Assembly: GCA_949524905.1 (NCBI GenBank)
Contig: CATINC010000004.1
Location: 1-51,839, forward strand
Direction: 5' to 3'
DNA: 51,839 bases
From: Opitutia bacterium UBA7350
GTDB lineage: Bacteria > Verrucomicrobiota > Verrucomicrobiia > Opitutales > Coraliomargaritaceae
The position numbers and the translations under genes were made by a program. This document shows positions 9,135 to 17,758 of this stretch, piece by piece. The notes beneath the pieces were generated by a model, which did not search any database, was not told where the DNA came from, and saw nothing but the letters and a program-made list of their open reading frames with translations. The number at the start of each line of letters is the position of its first letter. The stretch's first letter is position 1.

Positions 9135-9234
9135 TCAGGGCAAAATTTATGAATCATAAAAAATTGATGTTGAATGTTTTATGGTATTCTTTGAGGCACC
9201 TGTCGAGATGTTTTAAAAATATAGGCAAAAATGC

Positions 9235-9263
9235 TTGACGAGATAATTCGGGATAGATTACTT
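9235..9263 (+). promoter_or_regulatory. Possible promoter of the PEP-CTERM gene
   Basis: TTGACG at 9235-9240 matches the -35 consensus in 5 of 6 positions. The -10 partner about 17 bp later (TTACTT or TACTTT) is weak. The 153-bp gap after the GH86 gene and the terminator behind the PEP-CTERM gene both suggest that this gene is transcribed on its own. Confidence 0.3.
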
Positions 9264-9287
9264 TACACGTGATAACCCCTTTATTTT

Positions 9288-10133
9288 ATGAAACATTATC
9301 TATCTTCCGTTCTTGCCAGTCTTCTTTTGGGTTCCGCATCTTGGGCCTATGATTTCAGTTTTACCACCGCTGAGGGCTTTACGGGTCAAGGCGTAACACT
9401 GAACGGCCAAAACGGTTGGACCTCAAGCACTAGTACTTTAGTCAACACGTCAACCGAACTTTTGTACATGGGTGGTCAGTTCAACAATGCTTTATACACC
9501 GGAGAATCATTTGATACCAATAATGGTGCCATCACCATGACTTCCAACTTCAGGTTCAATTTTATCGGTAGCGCGAATACTGACACCTTGAACGTTTTCA
9601 ATTTGTACGACACGACGGATGGTAAGAGTGGCGGCAACATGGCACGCGTCTACTTCAGATATGTGCATGCGAGTCAGAACTGGCGCCTTCGCTATGCGCG
9701 CTATGACGGTTGGGATGGCGCCGATGGCAGCATGTACTCCACCAATGTTTTCAGCATGGCTGACATTGGTATGACCCCTGGTTCGGATAATTTTTCAGAC
9801 GAGCTTTCGCTTTCCTGGGTATTTGAAAAGGGCGTAGACGCCAATAACTGGTCCTCTTCTATCTCACTTACCAACGTGACGACAGGCACCGCTATCGATT
9901 TGAACTACACTGATGGCACAACCCACACCAAAACTAACGTTATTGTTTCCTCTCAATTTCATGTTGAAGACAGTTTAGAAACGCAAATCACCACCGGTGG
10001 CAGCAGTGATCTCCAATATGCGCAGATTTTTGACTATGGCACTAGCTCCGCAGTGCCAGAGACATCCACCTACTCGCTAATTTTCGGCAGTTTGATGTTA
10101 GGGTATGTTATGATTCGCCATCGCAAAGCGTAA
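9288..10133 (+). CDS. PEP-CTERM sorting-domain protein
   Basis: 281 residues. The signal peptide is residues 1-20 (YLSSVLASLLLGSASWA). The body is rich in Ser, Thr, Asn and Gly and looks like a beta-sandwich. The C-terminus (256-281) is the tripartite exosortase signal: VPETSTYS, a hydrophobic helix (LIFGSLMLGYVMI) and basic RHRK. The motif is VPET rather than the more usual VPEP. Such proteins are cleaved by exosortase and kept at the cell surface or in the extracellular matrix. The body resembles lectin- or LamG-like folds in its residue make-up, but no family is recognised. Its place inside a galactan locus suggests a surface role such as substrate or matrix binding, which is inference. 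Confidence 0.88.
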   Translation: MKHYLSSVLASLLLGSASWAYDFSFTTAEGFTGQGVTLNGQNGWTSSTSTLVNTSTELLYMGGQFNNALYTGESFDTNNGAITMTSNFRFNFIGSANTDTLNVFNLYDTTDGKSGGNMARVYFRYVHASQNWRLRYARYDGWDGADGSMYSTNVFSMADIGMTPGSDNFSDELSLSWVFEKGVDANNWSSSISLTNVTTGTAIDLNYTDGTTHTKTNVIVSSQFHVEDSLETQITTGGSSDLQYAQIFDYGTSSAVPETSTYSLIFGSLMLGYVMIRHRKA

Positions 10134-10156
10134 AAATTGCTTATCTTTAAATTTTG

Positions 10157-10186
10157 AGCCGCCTGTATTCGCAGGCGGCTTTTTTA
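10157..10186 (+). terminator. Rho-independent terminator after the PEP-CTERM gene
   Basis: Perfect 9-bp stem AGCCGCCTG (10157-10165) / CAGGCGGCT (10172-10180) with a 6-nt loop, followed by a T run. It lies 23 bp behind the stop codon and is the clearest intrinsic terminator in the window. It separates the first enzyme series from the sulfatase-transporter-sulfatase series that follows. Confidence 0.9.
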
Positions 10187-10324
10187 TTACCAGAAACCGC
10201 TAGAATTGTTGGCCCGCAAGAAACAGATCTTTATTAGTGTATCCTTAAGGTGTTTGCTTTTTATCCCATTCGTTTAGCGGAGGACAGCGCGTAAGTTTCC
10301 TATTCACATGATGAAGGTATTAAG

Positions 10325-11791
10325 ATGAAATTAATTGGCTTTGCTTTAGTTCTAGGGGTCGTGGAACTATTCGCTAATAATCGACCCAATTTTCTCTTCA
10401 TCGTAGCGGATGATCTTGGCTATGCTGACGTGGGTTTCCATGGTTCCACGGTTGTTGATACACCCAACCTCGACCGCCTGGCGCAGAATGGGGTCATTTT
10501 CAAAAACGGGTATGTGACGCATCCATATTGTGGACCCTCGCGAGCAGGCTTGATCACAGGACGTTATCAGGCACGCTTTGGAATGGAGATCAATTTGAGC
10601 TATTCGCCTTATGATCTGCATCAGGGTTTACCGCTCGATGAGAAAACCTTTGCCGAACGCTTGAAACCCGCTGGGTATCAGACTGGAATGATCGGTAAAT
10701 GGCACTTGGGAGCAGCGGAGCCTTATCATCCAAATAATCGAGGCTTTAATTATTTCTACGGTTTCCTTTCGGGCGGGCATGATTATTTCCCCTCAATGGT
10801 AACGACGCACCCCAAACTGCTTACCGAAAATGGTCAGCCGCATTACAGCAACAACGAGGGCGGGACATTACCTTTATTGCGCAACATGAACACTGCGGAG
10901 TTTGAGGAGTACTTAACGACCGCGCTCAGTAAGGACGCCGCACGCTTTGTAAGTGAAAGTGAGGATCCTTTCTGCCTCTACCTTGCTTACAATGCTCCGC
11001 ATGGTCCCTTGCATGCCCCACAGGCACTGGTGGAAAAATATCGCAAGCGTGAACCCGACCTCCTGCGGGCAACGTACCTGGCGATGATTGATTCCATGGA
11101 TCAGGGTATCGGTCTGGTAGTCGATGCCTTGGAGCAATCCGGGAAACTCGAGAACACGCTCATTTTCTTTCTCTCCGACAATGGTGGGGTGTACGCCAAG
11201 GCGGGCTATAAGCAGGAAACTTGGGCGGATAATACACCCTTTCGCGACGGTAAAGGCAGCATGAGAGAAGGTGGCAGTCACGTTCCCTTCATTGCACACT
11301 GGCCGCAGGGATTTCCAAAAGGTATCACGTATTCCCATCTGGTTTCATCACTTGACCTCGCCGCTACTGCAGTCGCCTTAGCCGGTGGAGATGCTTCTGG
11401 AAAACCAATGGACGGTGTGAACCTCGAACCCTACCTTAATCGCCGTGTGACAGGCATCCCACATAAAGCGCTCTTTTGGCGTGCGGTCAATGGAGCTACT
11501 TGGTGTGTGCGGACACCGGAAGCAAAACTCTTTCCGTCTACCTATGGATCGGAAGATTTGGAATTATATGATATGATTAACGATCCATACGAATCAACCA
11601 ATCTAATTGACGAACGCCTCGAACAGAGACTTCAATTAGCGTCTCTGTGGAATGAATGGAATGCCAAGAACGAAGCCTGTTACCTATTGCAGGCTTACGA
11701 CTACCAGAAAGAACGCATGAGAATGTATCGGGATTTACACGATCGTTTGAAAAAAAATTCTACAGAATTACAACCTAAGGTTGTTAAATAA
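10325..11791 (+). CDS. Formylglycine sulfatase
   Basis: 488 residues, a usual length for a single-domain S1 sulfatase. The signal peptide is residues 1-17 (IGFALVLGVVELFA). The metal ligands DD are at 29-30 (VADDLGYADVG). CGPSR at 69-73 carries the cysteine that becomes formylglycine, and GKWHLG follows. HDYFP, NAPHGPLHAP and LSDNGG complete the active-site set. It removes sulfate from a glycan outside the cytoplasm. It follows a 191-bp gap after the terminator and precedes the GPH transporter by 33 bp, so it probably opens a second transcript with the transporter and the next sulfatase. Sulfation position is unknown. Confidence 0.92.
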   Translation: MKLIGFALVLGVVELFANNRPNFLFIVADDLGYADVGFHGSTVVDTPNLDRLAQNGVIFKNGYVTHPYCGPSRAGLITGRYQARFGMEINLSYSPYDLHQGLPLDEKTFAERLKPAGYQTGMIGKWHLGAAEPYHPNNRGFNYFYGFLSGGHDYFPSMVTTHPKLLTENGQPHYSNNEGGTLPLLRNMNTAEFEEYLTTALSKDAARFVSESEDPFCLYLAYNAPHGPLHAPQALVEKYRKREPDLLRATYLAMIDSMDQGIGLVVDALEQSGKLENTLIFFLSDNGGVYAKAGYKQETWADNTPFRDGKGSMREGGSHVPFIAHWPQGFPKGITYSHLVSSLDLAATAVALAGGDASGKPMDGVNLEPYLNRRVTGIPHKALFWRAVNGATWCVRTPEAKLFPSTYGSEDLELYDMINDPYESTNLIDERLEQRLQLASLWNEWNAKNEACYLLQAYDYQKERMRMYRDLHDRLKKNSTELQPKVVK

Positions 11792-11824
11792 CCAACTTTT
11801 TGCCTTTGCTAAACCCCCTTGGTC

Positions 11825-13402
11825 ATGGATGAGCACTCAAGTTTAATAAAACTACCCAAGTCGGATCGAATTCCACTGCTCCAAAAGCTATCCTACTCGA
11901 TGGGGGTGGTCTCAGACCACTACGCCAATGTCTGCTTAGCGTGGATTTTCATTACACCTTTCTTCGTTGATTTTCTGGGCCTGGGTGCCTCTGTTGTCGG
12001 GCTTGCGCTGGCAGCGGCGCGTTTTTGGGATGCCTTCACGGATCCGCTGATTGGACGTATGTCAGATGCCTGCAAAAGTAAATATGGTCGGCGCAAACCC
12101 TTTATATTCTTGGGTGCAATTCTTACGGGGATTCTTTTTCCGGTCATTTGGATGGTTCCGGACAGTTGGTCGACCTCTGCGACGACGATATACCTTTTCG
12201 TGATCCTGATGGTGTTTTATTCGGTTTATTCAATTTTCTCGGTTCCCTACGAGGCCTTGGGTTCAGAACTCACTCCGGACTACAGCGAACGTAGCAAAAT
12301 CTTTGTCGTTCGAAAATACGTACAGGAAACCTTTAACTTGGGCATTGTCTGGGTTTTTCCTTTTGCGGCATGGTTGGGGACGCTTGCCTGGGTCGGCGGT
12401 GAAACAGGCGGGGTACGTATGGTGAGTTGGGTGATTGCACTGGTCATCATCGGAGCCGGTATTCTTCCAGCGATCTTCAATATTGAGCGCTATAAACAAA
12501 TTGCAGTTAAGGAGAATGCCGGCAGTTTCAAAGATGCTCTGCGTACAATAGGCCGCAACAAACCGCTGTTAATTGTAGTCGGCGTGATCGGGACTTATCT
12601 CTTTGCGATAATGGCAACTGCCAATCTCGCCTATTTTGTGAACGTGTATTATATTTATGAAGGTGATATTATCCGGGGCGCAAAACTTGGGGGTATAGAT
12701 GGAACCCTGCGGCTTTTCTTTGCACTAGCAGCTGCTGCGGTGATCGGAAAACTATCGGACAAGGTCGATAAGCACAAAATTATGATAGCTTCGGTGATTA
12801 TTCTAATCTTTGCCTATGTCGGGGTGTATTTCACGACGATTCCCGGGCGACCCTGGTTGGCGTTGAGTATGAAGCCGCTCGTTGCGATTGGAGAGTGCGG
12901 TTTCTGGGTGCTTATTCTTTCAATGCGTGCGGATGTATGTGACTGGGATGAATATAATTCTGGCACGCGAAATGAGGGTTTGATTGCTGCGATTACCAAT
13001 TGGTGCAATAAAATTGCAATGACGCTGGCGATTGCGATCTCAGGCTTTATCCTGCAATACGTGATACAATTTGACAGCAAAATTCCTGAGGCGGCGGAAG
13101 TTGCGATTGTTCAACAGGCTGAGAATGAATTTGCAAAACTCACTGACCTTGAGAAACAAATTTCAGAGGAGGGCGACTCGCTTACGTTGGAAATGTACAC
13201 CGAGCAATTGCGACGCGAGGCTGTAATCGAAAAACAGAGCCCGGAAACTATGGAGCGAATGCGGTTGCTCTACACGCTGCCCCAAGCTTTTGCGCTGCTT
13301 ATATGTCTTTACCTTTTATGGCGCTATCCCCTCAGCCGAGCAAAAATGACAGAAATCCGAACTGAACTAGAATCGCGTCGCGGTGCAACCTCGGATGCTT
13401 AG
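11825..13402 (+). CDS. GPH-family MFS sugar:cation symporter
   Basis: 525 residues from the ATG at 11825; a TTG at 11819 is a less likely start. About 12 hydrophobic segments are seen. The GPH (glycoside-pentoside-hexuronide) signatures [15 protein letters not shown] and [11 protein letters not shown] lie in the first third, and [16 protein letters not shown] in the second half. The family takes up sugars or oligosaccharides with Na+ or H+. It would import galactan oligosaccharides or monosaccharides for the enzymes without signal peptides. An insertion of about 60 charged, helical residues ([15 protein letters not shown] to [11 protein letters not shown]) separates the last two membrane segments. 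The second GPH transporter in the window lacks it. Confidence 0.9.
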   Translation: MDEHSSLIKLPKSDRIPLLQKLSYSMGVVSDHYANVCLAWIFITPFFVDFLGLGASVVGLALAAARFWDAFTDPLIGRMSDACKSKYGRRKPFIFLGAILTGILFPVIWMVPDSWSTSATTIYLFVILMVFYSVYSIFSVPYEALGSELTPDYSERSKIFVVRKYVQETFNLGIVWVFPFAAWLGTLAWVGGETGGVRMVSWVIALVIIGAGILPAIFNIERYKQIAVKENAGSFKDALRTIGRNKPLLIVVGVIGTYLFAIMATANLAYFVNVYYIYEGDIIRGAKLGGIDGTLRLFFALAAAAVIGKLSDKVDKHKIMIASVIILIFAYVGVYFTTIPGRPWLALSMKPLVAIGECGFWVLILSMRADVCDWDEYNSGTRNEGLIAAITNWCNKIAMTLAIAISGFILQYVIQFDSKIPEAAEVAIVQQAENEFAKLTDLEKQISEEGDSLTLEMYTEQLRREAVIEKQSPETMERMRLLYTLPQAFALLICLYLLWRYPLSRAKMTEIRTELESRRGATSDA

Positions 13403-13430
13403 TATCAGTATTCCTTTTATTACGAATTAT

Positions 13431-14942
13431 ATGAAACAATCATACCTACTTTTCTATTTATTTTGCACTGCACTCGCTACCTACGCCAACAAGCCTAATA
13501 TTGTACTCATTCTGGCAGATGATCTTGGACCGGGTGATATTGGACGCCAACATAGCGAGCGTACTGGTCAACCTGCATTAGCTCCGACGCCTTCATTGGA
13601 TGCACTTGCCAATGAGGGTATGTGGTTTACCGATGCTCATTCACCAACATCACTCTGTTCTCCTAGTCGTTATGCCATCATGACCGGTAATTATAACTAT
13701 CGTAGTTATGCACCTTGGGGCGTTTGGGGTACGTTTCGTGAAAGTGCCATAACGAGCGAAGACGCAACCTTAGGGTCCGTTGCTAAAGCGGGCGGCTATC
13801 GAACTGGTTTTATTGGGAAGTGGCATCTGGGAGGTGATTTTTATCATAAGAATAGCGAAACAATCTATCGTGGTAATGATCGGGGCGAACAAACGTTGGA
13901 TGTCGATATGACGCGTTGGATTTCTGCAGGTCCACAAGACATGGGCTTTGATTACGACTACACCTTACCTACGGGAGTTCAGGGCCCGATCTATTTAGCT
14001 TTTGAAAATGGCGTATGGGCACCTTTAGCTAAAAATTCGCAAATCATACACTTAGATAAAACCACCGCCAAAGATCCTCTTTTTGTTTCAGATAAAGGGC
14101 CGGGTCCTGGTGATTCCGAATGGGATTGCTATAAGGTCAATGGAATTTTAGCTGCAAAGGCAGAGGGCTTTATTCGAGCCAACGCCAAAGAAAAGGAACC
14201 TTTCTTTCTTTGCTACTGGTCTCCGGCAGTCCACATACCGCACACCCCACCTGAGGTACTTGATGGCAAAAAAATTAGAGGGACTACGCCGTCATTGCAC
14301 ACCGACATGAATCGTGTGATTGATTGGGAGGTAGAAAAGATTGTAAAGGCGCTTAAAGAGACGGGAGTATATGAAAATACCCTCATCATTTTTACTTCTG
14401 ATAATGGAGGGCTTTCCAATAAAAAAGCTGCTAAACAGGGGCATTTTTCAAATGGTGGCTATGTGAATGGCACCAAGAATAATGCCACTGAAGGCGGACA
14501 TTTGGTGCCTTTTATAGTGACCTATCCTGGTAAAATTAGAGCAAACAGTCGGAGTGATGTTTTGATTAATGGCACTGACATTATTGCGACTTTAGCGGAA
14601 ATCTGCGGGGTAGGACTCAAGGAAAATCAAGCAATGGATTCAGCTAGTTTTATCGGCGTACTAGCTGGAAGACCAAATTACCAAGAACGTAAAGAGCTAA
14701 TGCAACAATCGGGCAGCACCTGCGAAGTCATGCTTCGGCAGGGTAAATGGAAGCTTATCCTACAGAGTGATTGGCAACTTTCTAAATGGGAGCCCATCGG
14801 TTTGTACAATCTTGAGGCGAATCTGCGGGAGGAACCAAAAACTAACCTGATTAAAGACCCCGCATACGTAGAGCACTTGTCAGCAATGATAGAGCGCTAC
14901 CACGCTGTACGCAATGATCCTGGAAGGACAAGTGGCCTATAG
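13431..14942 (+). CDS. Formylglycine sulfatase (short member of a convergent pair)
   Basis: 503 residues from the ATG at 13431. An upstream GTG at 13383 overlaps the transporter and is rejected because it masks the signal peptide (SYLLFYLFCTALATYA). DD at 30-31, CSPSR at 76-80, the GKWHLGGDF stretch and TSDNGG are present. Residues 75-95 (CSPSRYAIMTGNYNYRS) and the segment after it (GVWGTF) are nearly identical in layout to the next gene on the opposite strand. This protein ends just after YHAVRNDPGRTSG, where its paralogue continues with a further domain. It starts 28 bp after the transporter, probably in one operon. An exported glycan sulfatase. Confidence 0.92.
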   Translation: MKQSYLLFYLFCTALATYANKPNIVLILADDLGPGDIGRQHSERTGQPALAPTPSLDALANEGMWFTDAHSPTSLCSPSRYAIMTGNYNYRSYAPWGVWGTFRESAITSEDATLGSVAKAGGYRTGFIGKWHLGGDFYHKNSETIYRGNDRGEQTLDVDMTRWISAGPQDMGFDYDYTLPTGVQGPIYLAFENGVWAPLAKNSQIIHLDKTTAKDPLFVSDKGPGPGDSEWDCYKVNGILAAKAEGFIRANAKEKEPFFLCYWSPAVHIPHTPPEVLDGKKIRGTTPSLHTDMNRVIDWEVEKIVKALKETGVYENTLIIFTSDNGGLSNKKAAKQGHFSNGGYVNGTKNNATEGGHLVPFIVTYPGKIRANSRSDVLINGTDIIATLAEICGVGLKENQAMDSASFIGVLAGRPNYQERKELMQQSGSTCEVMLRQGKWKLILQSDWQLSKWEPIGLYNLEANLREEPKTNLIKDPAYVEHLSAMIERYHAVRNDPGRTSGL

Positions 14943-14952
14943 TTTAGATTTC

Positions 14953-17484
14953 CTAGGGTGAAACGACGGCATCCATGATGAAGAAGGCCTTGTCAACGGC
15001 GTCCGTCGAGAAAGTGGATCGCTCAATGATATTCTCAATTGAGGCATCATTGCTGTCGTCGGTGACCGAAATCAACTGCGTTGTTCCGAGTTCCCAGTCT
15101 GGATTTGCTAGGTCCGTAGCCCGCCAGATTCGCAGAGCGGAGAAGTTTTTTGCACTCTTGCGTCGGCTGTACTGAATCTCCATGAATTGGTAGCCCCCGT
15201 TTTCAATAATTTGACTGCTGATATTACGGGTAGAGTTGCGGTCAGTGGGATCGGAGCCAAAGGCATATTCAAGTACATTTGAAAGTGAATCGCCGTCATC
15301 ATCTCCAGTCTTGGCGCCAGTAAGATCATTATTGTTGGCAAATTCCTGGTAGCCAGACGTCGTCGACTGGGTGAGGCTAATGTTGTCCAGTTGCATTACA
15401 TCTAGATCGGTACCGTCACCATTTGGGCCCTCCGTATCGAAGTTTGACGTGAGTCCTTCGACCGGAATCCAGAAGTAGATATCGCTCTCATTTGCTATGC
15501 TAGAATCAACATCGACCGTCCATGAGAACGATACGACATCGTCAACAGTCGCATCACTTAGCTCGGTGAAGGTACGTGACGCAAAAGAATTGTTGGAAGT
15601 ATTCCTTAATTGTATATTAAGCGAACCAGTGCTCGCTGGGACTGCCTGAACAAGCATATCAAAAGCTAGGGTAATTTGATCTCCCACATTTAAAGTCACG
15701 GACAAGGGGTCATTCTTATTGGAGATGGAGCCGAAGCCTTGGGTGAGTACCGTGTTAGGGCCGGTGGTAACCTGCAAAACGTTGCCAACGCCAAATCCGG
15801 CATTGGTTACAATAGAGGCAACGGCGTGATTACTAGTGTCCAGCGTGGTGTCATAACTGCCGTTGCTGATCGGATTATTTATGCTCGCGCTGTCTCCGCT
15901 GGTCATGCTGGAAAAATCCTCGCCGAATAGGGTACTGGTCGTGTTAATGGTCGCACCAAAGGTCGGTGCAGAACGAGCGGAATTATTGCGAACTTCCCAA
16001 TACCGATTGAACATGGAGGTGACACGGCTTGCCTGAGCGGGATCATTGATCAGGTTTGAGGCCTCTGCTTCAGTGGGATTTGTGCTTAAGTTGAAGAGCT
16101 TTGTTGCCGTCGTATCCGCTTGAGTGAGGTCGTTGTGGCCGACGTTTGATTCGATGATCAGTTTCCAGTCACCCTGACGCAGCATTAACTCGCTACCGCT
16201 GCCTCCTTGTTGCATGAGTTCAGACCTTGGCTCGTAGGATGTATTTCCTAGAAAAAGCGGGAAGAGGCTGTGGGAATCCAAGCCTTGGTCATTAGGAAAA
16301 CTGGCTTCCATAGTTTCGGCAATCGTCGCGAGAATATCCGTTCCGTTAACCAATGCGTTGCTAGTGGTACTCGCAGTAATGACGGAGGGCCAAACTGCGA
16401 TAAAGGGAACGCGCTGACCGCCTTCAAAAGCTGAGTTTTTGGTACCGCGATAACCACCGCTTGAATTATGTCCAGCGGCGAGTGCGTCTGAATCATACAA
16501 TCCACCGTTGTCTGAGGTGAAAATAATTAAGGTGTTATTGTATTCTCCCGCTGCCTTTAGGGCATCGACGATCTTTTTAACTTCCAAATCCAAGACACGA
16601 TTCATGTCCAAGTGAGGGCTTGGCGTGGTACCTGCAATCGGGTCACCATCAATGCTGGTCGGTGGGGTATGAGGGAGATGAACTGCAGGGCTACAGTAAT
16701 AGAGCATGAAGGGATCATTGCTTGCCGCGCTGCTGGCGATAAAGGCCGCAGCTTTATCCGCCAAGAGCATGTTGAGTTCAGTGGCATCCCAATTGGAATC
16801 TCCGATGCCGGGTCCTTTATCCGCAACGAAGTTCGCGTTGTCGTAAAAGATCAGTGAAGAACCAACTTCCCAGGGGTACCAGGTTCCGTTTTCGTGCGCA
16901 ACATACGTGGGTCCCTGAACGCCACAAGCGACCGTGAAATCGTAGTCGAAGCCGAGATTTTGTGGACCGCGATCAATCCAGGTGCTCATATCAACCTGTG
17001 CAGGTGTCGAGTTGTCATCCACTTGGCGGGTTATATTGTTTGTACCGGTAGCGAAGAAATCACCGCCCAAATGCCACTTGCCGACAAAGCCAGTTGTATA
17101 GCCTGCTGATTTTGCCAGCGAACCGAGGGTTGTATCGGTAGTGGCAATGGCATTGAGGTCGAATGTTCCCCACACACCGCCGGGCTTGATAGAGCGGTAA
17201 TTGTAGTTACCGGTCATCACGGCAAAACGAGTCGGAGCACATAATGCCGCCGGTGAATGGGCATCAGTAAACCAAAGACCCTCGTTAGCCAATGAATCGA
17301 TTGCGGGAGTGGGAGCAAGGGGTGCATTACCGGTTCTGGCGGTATGGTCGCGCCCAACATCCCCTAATCCGAAGTCGTCTGCAAGAATGACAACAACGTT
17401 TGGTTTTTCTAGGCTTGCAAGCCCATTTGCGCAGAGGAGTAAGTTTGCTAGGACAAATTTAAAATATGCTTTTGGTAGACTCAT
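14953..17484 (-). CDS. Formylglycine sulfatase with C-terminal beta-sandwich and TSP3-like tail
   Basis: 843 residues. The signal peptide is residues 1-24. DD lies at 36-37, CAPTR at 82-86, and GKWHLGGDF and TSDNGG follow. The first 505 residues are a paralogue of the sulfatase that converges on it from the left, only 10 bp away. After YWEVRNNSARSAP comes an extra region of about 335 residues. It contains a probable carbohydrate-binding-type beta-sandwich (about 515-710: FGEDFSSMTSGDS, FSWTVDVDSS, LDVMQLDNISL), an Asp-rich calcium-binding repeat (DDDGDSLSNVLEYAFGSDP) and a short C-terminal domain. Such tails are common on secreted verrucomicrobial enzymes and suggest substrate or surface attachment. 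There is no PEP-CTERM motif. Confidence 0.92.
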   Translation of the reverse strand: MSLPKAYFKFVLANLLLCANGLASLEKPNVVVILADDFGLGDVGRDHTARTGNAPLAPTPAIDSLANEGLWFTDAHSPAALCAPTRFAVMTGNYNYRSIKPGGVWGTFDLNAIATTDTTLGSLAKSAGYTTGFVGKWHLGGDFFATGTNNITRQVDDNSTPAQVDMSTWIDRGPQNLGFDYDFTVACGVQGPTYVAHENGTWYPWEVGSSLIFYDNANFVADKGPGIGDSNWDATELNMLLADKAAAFIASSAASNDPFMLYYCSPAVHLPHTPPTSIDGDPIAGTTPSPHLDMNRVLDLEVKKIVDALKAAGEYNNTLIIFTSDNGGLYDSDALAAGHNSSGGYRGTKNSAFEGGQRVPFIAVWPSVITASTTSNALVNGTDILATIAETMEASFPNDQGLDSHSLFPLFLGNTSYEPRSELMQQGGSGSELMLRQGDWKLIIESNVGHNDLTQADTTATKLFNLSTNPTEAEASNLINDPAQASRVTSMFNRYWEVRNNSARSAPTFGATINTTSTLFGEDFSSMTSGDSASINNPISNGSYDTTLDTSNHAVASIVTNAGFGVGNVLQVTTGPNTVLTQGFGSISNKNDPLSVTLNVGDQITLAFDMLVQAVPASTGSLNIQLRNTSNNSFASRTFTELSDATVDDVVSFSWTVDVDSSIANESDIYFWIPVEGLTSNFDTEGPNGDGTDLDVMQLDNISLTQSTTSGYQEFANNNDLTGAKTGDDDGDSLSNVLEYAFGSDPTDRNSTRNISSQIIENGGYQFMEIQYSRRKSAKNFSALRIWRATDLANPDWELGTTQLISVTDDSNDASIENIIERSTFSTDAVDKAFFIMDAVVSP

Positions 17485-17612
17485 AATTTACAGGACTAAA
17501 AGGGTAAAGAATGTCTAAATCTGGCTGGAGACTTGTCACGTGTAAAGTTATATCAATCCATTTACCTCAAAAGATGATCGCTAGGCATTACATTTAGGAG
17601 AACAGACGTTTT

Positions 17613-17656
17613 TTACCCATGTTCAAAAATAGCTCTAATAAAGATATCATGGGTGA
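17613..17656. repeat. Inverted repeat in the acs upstream region
   Basis: ACCCATG at 17615-17621 and CATGGGT at 17648-17654 are perfect inverted copies 26 bp apart, extendable by one G-T and one T-A pair. They lie in the 274-bp gap between the leftward sulfatase and acs. A regulator site or an mRNA stem are both possible. Confidence 0.3.
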
Positions 17657-17714
17657 CGTAATGCTGATTTTACATATCAGTGAGTTAATCCCTAGCATAA
17701 AAATTTAGCTTAAA

Positions 17715-17741
17715 AGCATTGAGATAAATTTATCTAATGCT
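17715..17741. promoter_or_regulatory. Long palindrome just upstream of acs
   Basis: A perfect 14-bp palindrome, AGATAAATTTATCT (17722-17735), is flanked by AGCATT (17715-17720) and AATGCT (17736-17741), which are also inverted copies with one bulged G. The whole element is 27 bp and ends 17 bp before the acs start codon. It may be an operator, or a 5' leader hairpin that affects translation. It has no T run and so is not a terminator. Confidence 0.45.
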
Positions 17742-17758
17742 ATTAAAAATGAACACAT

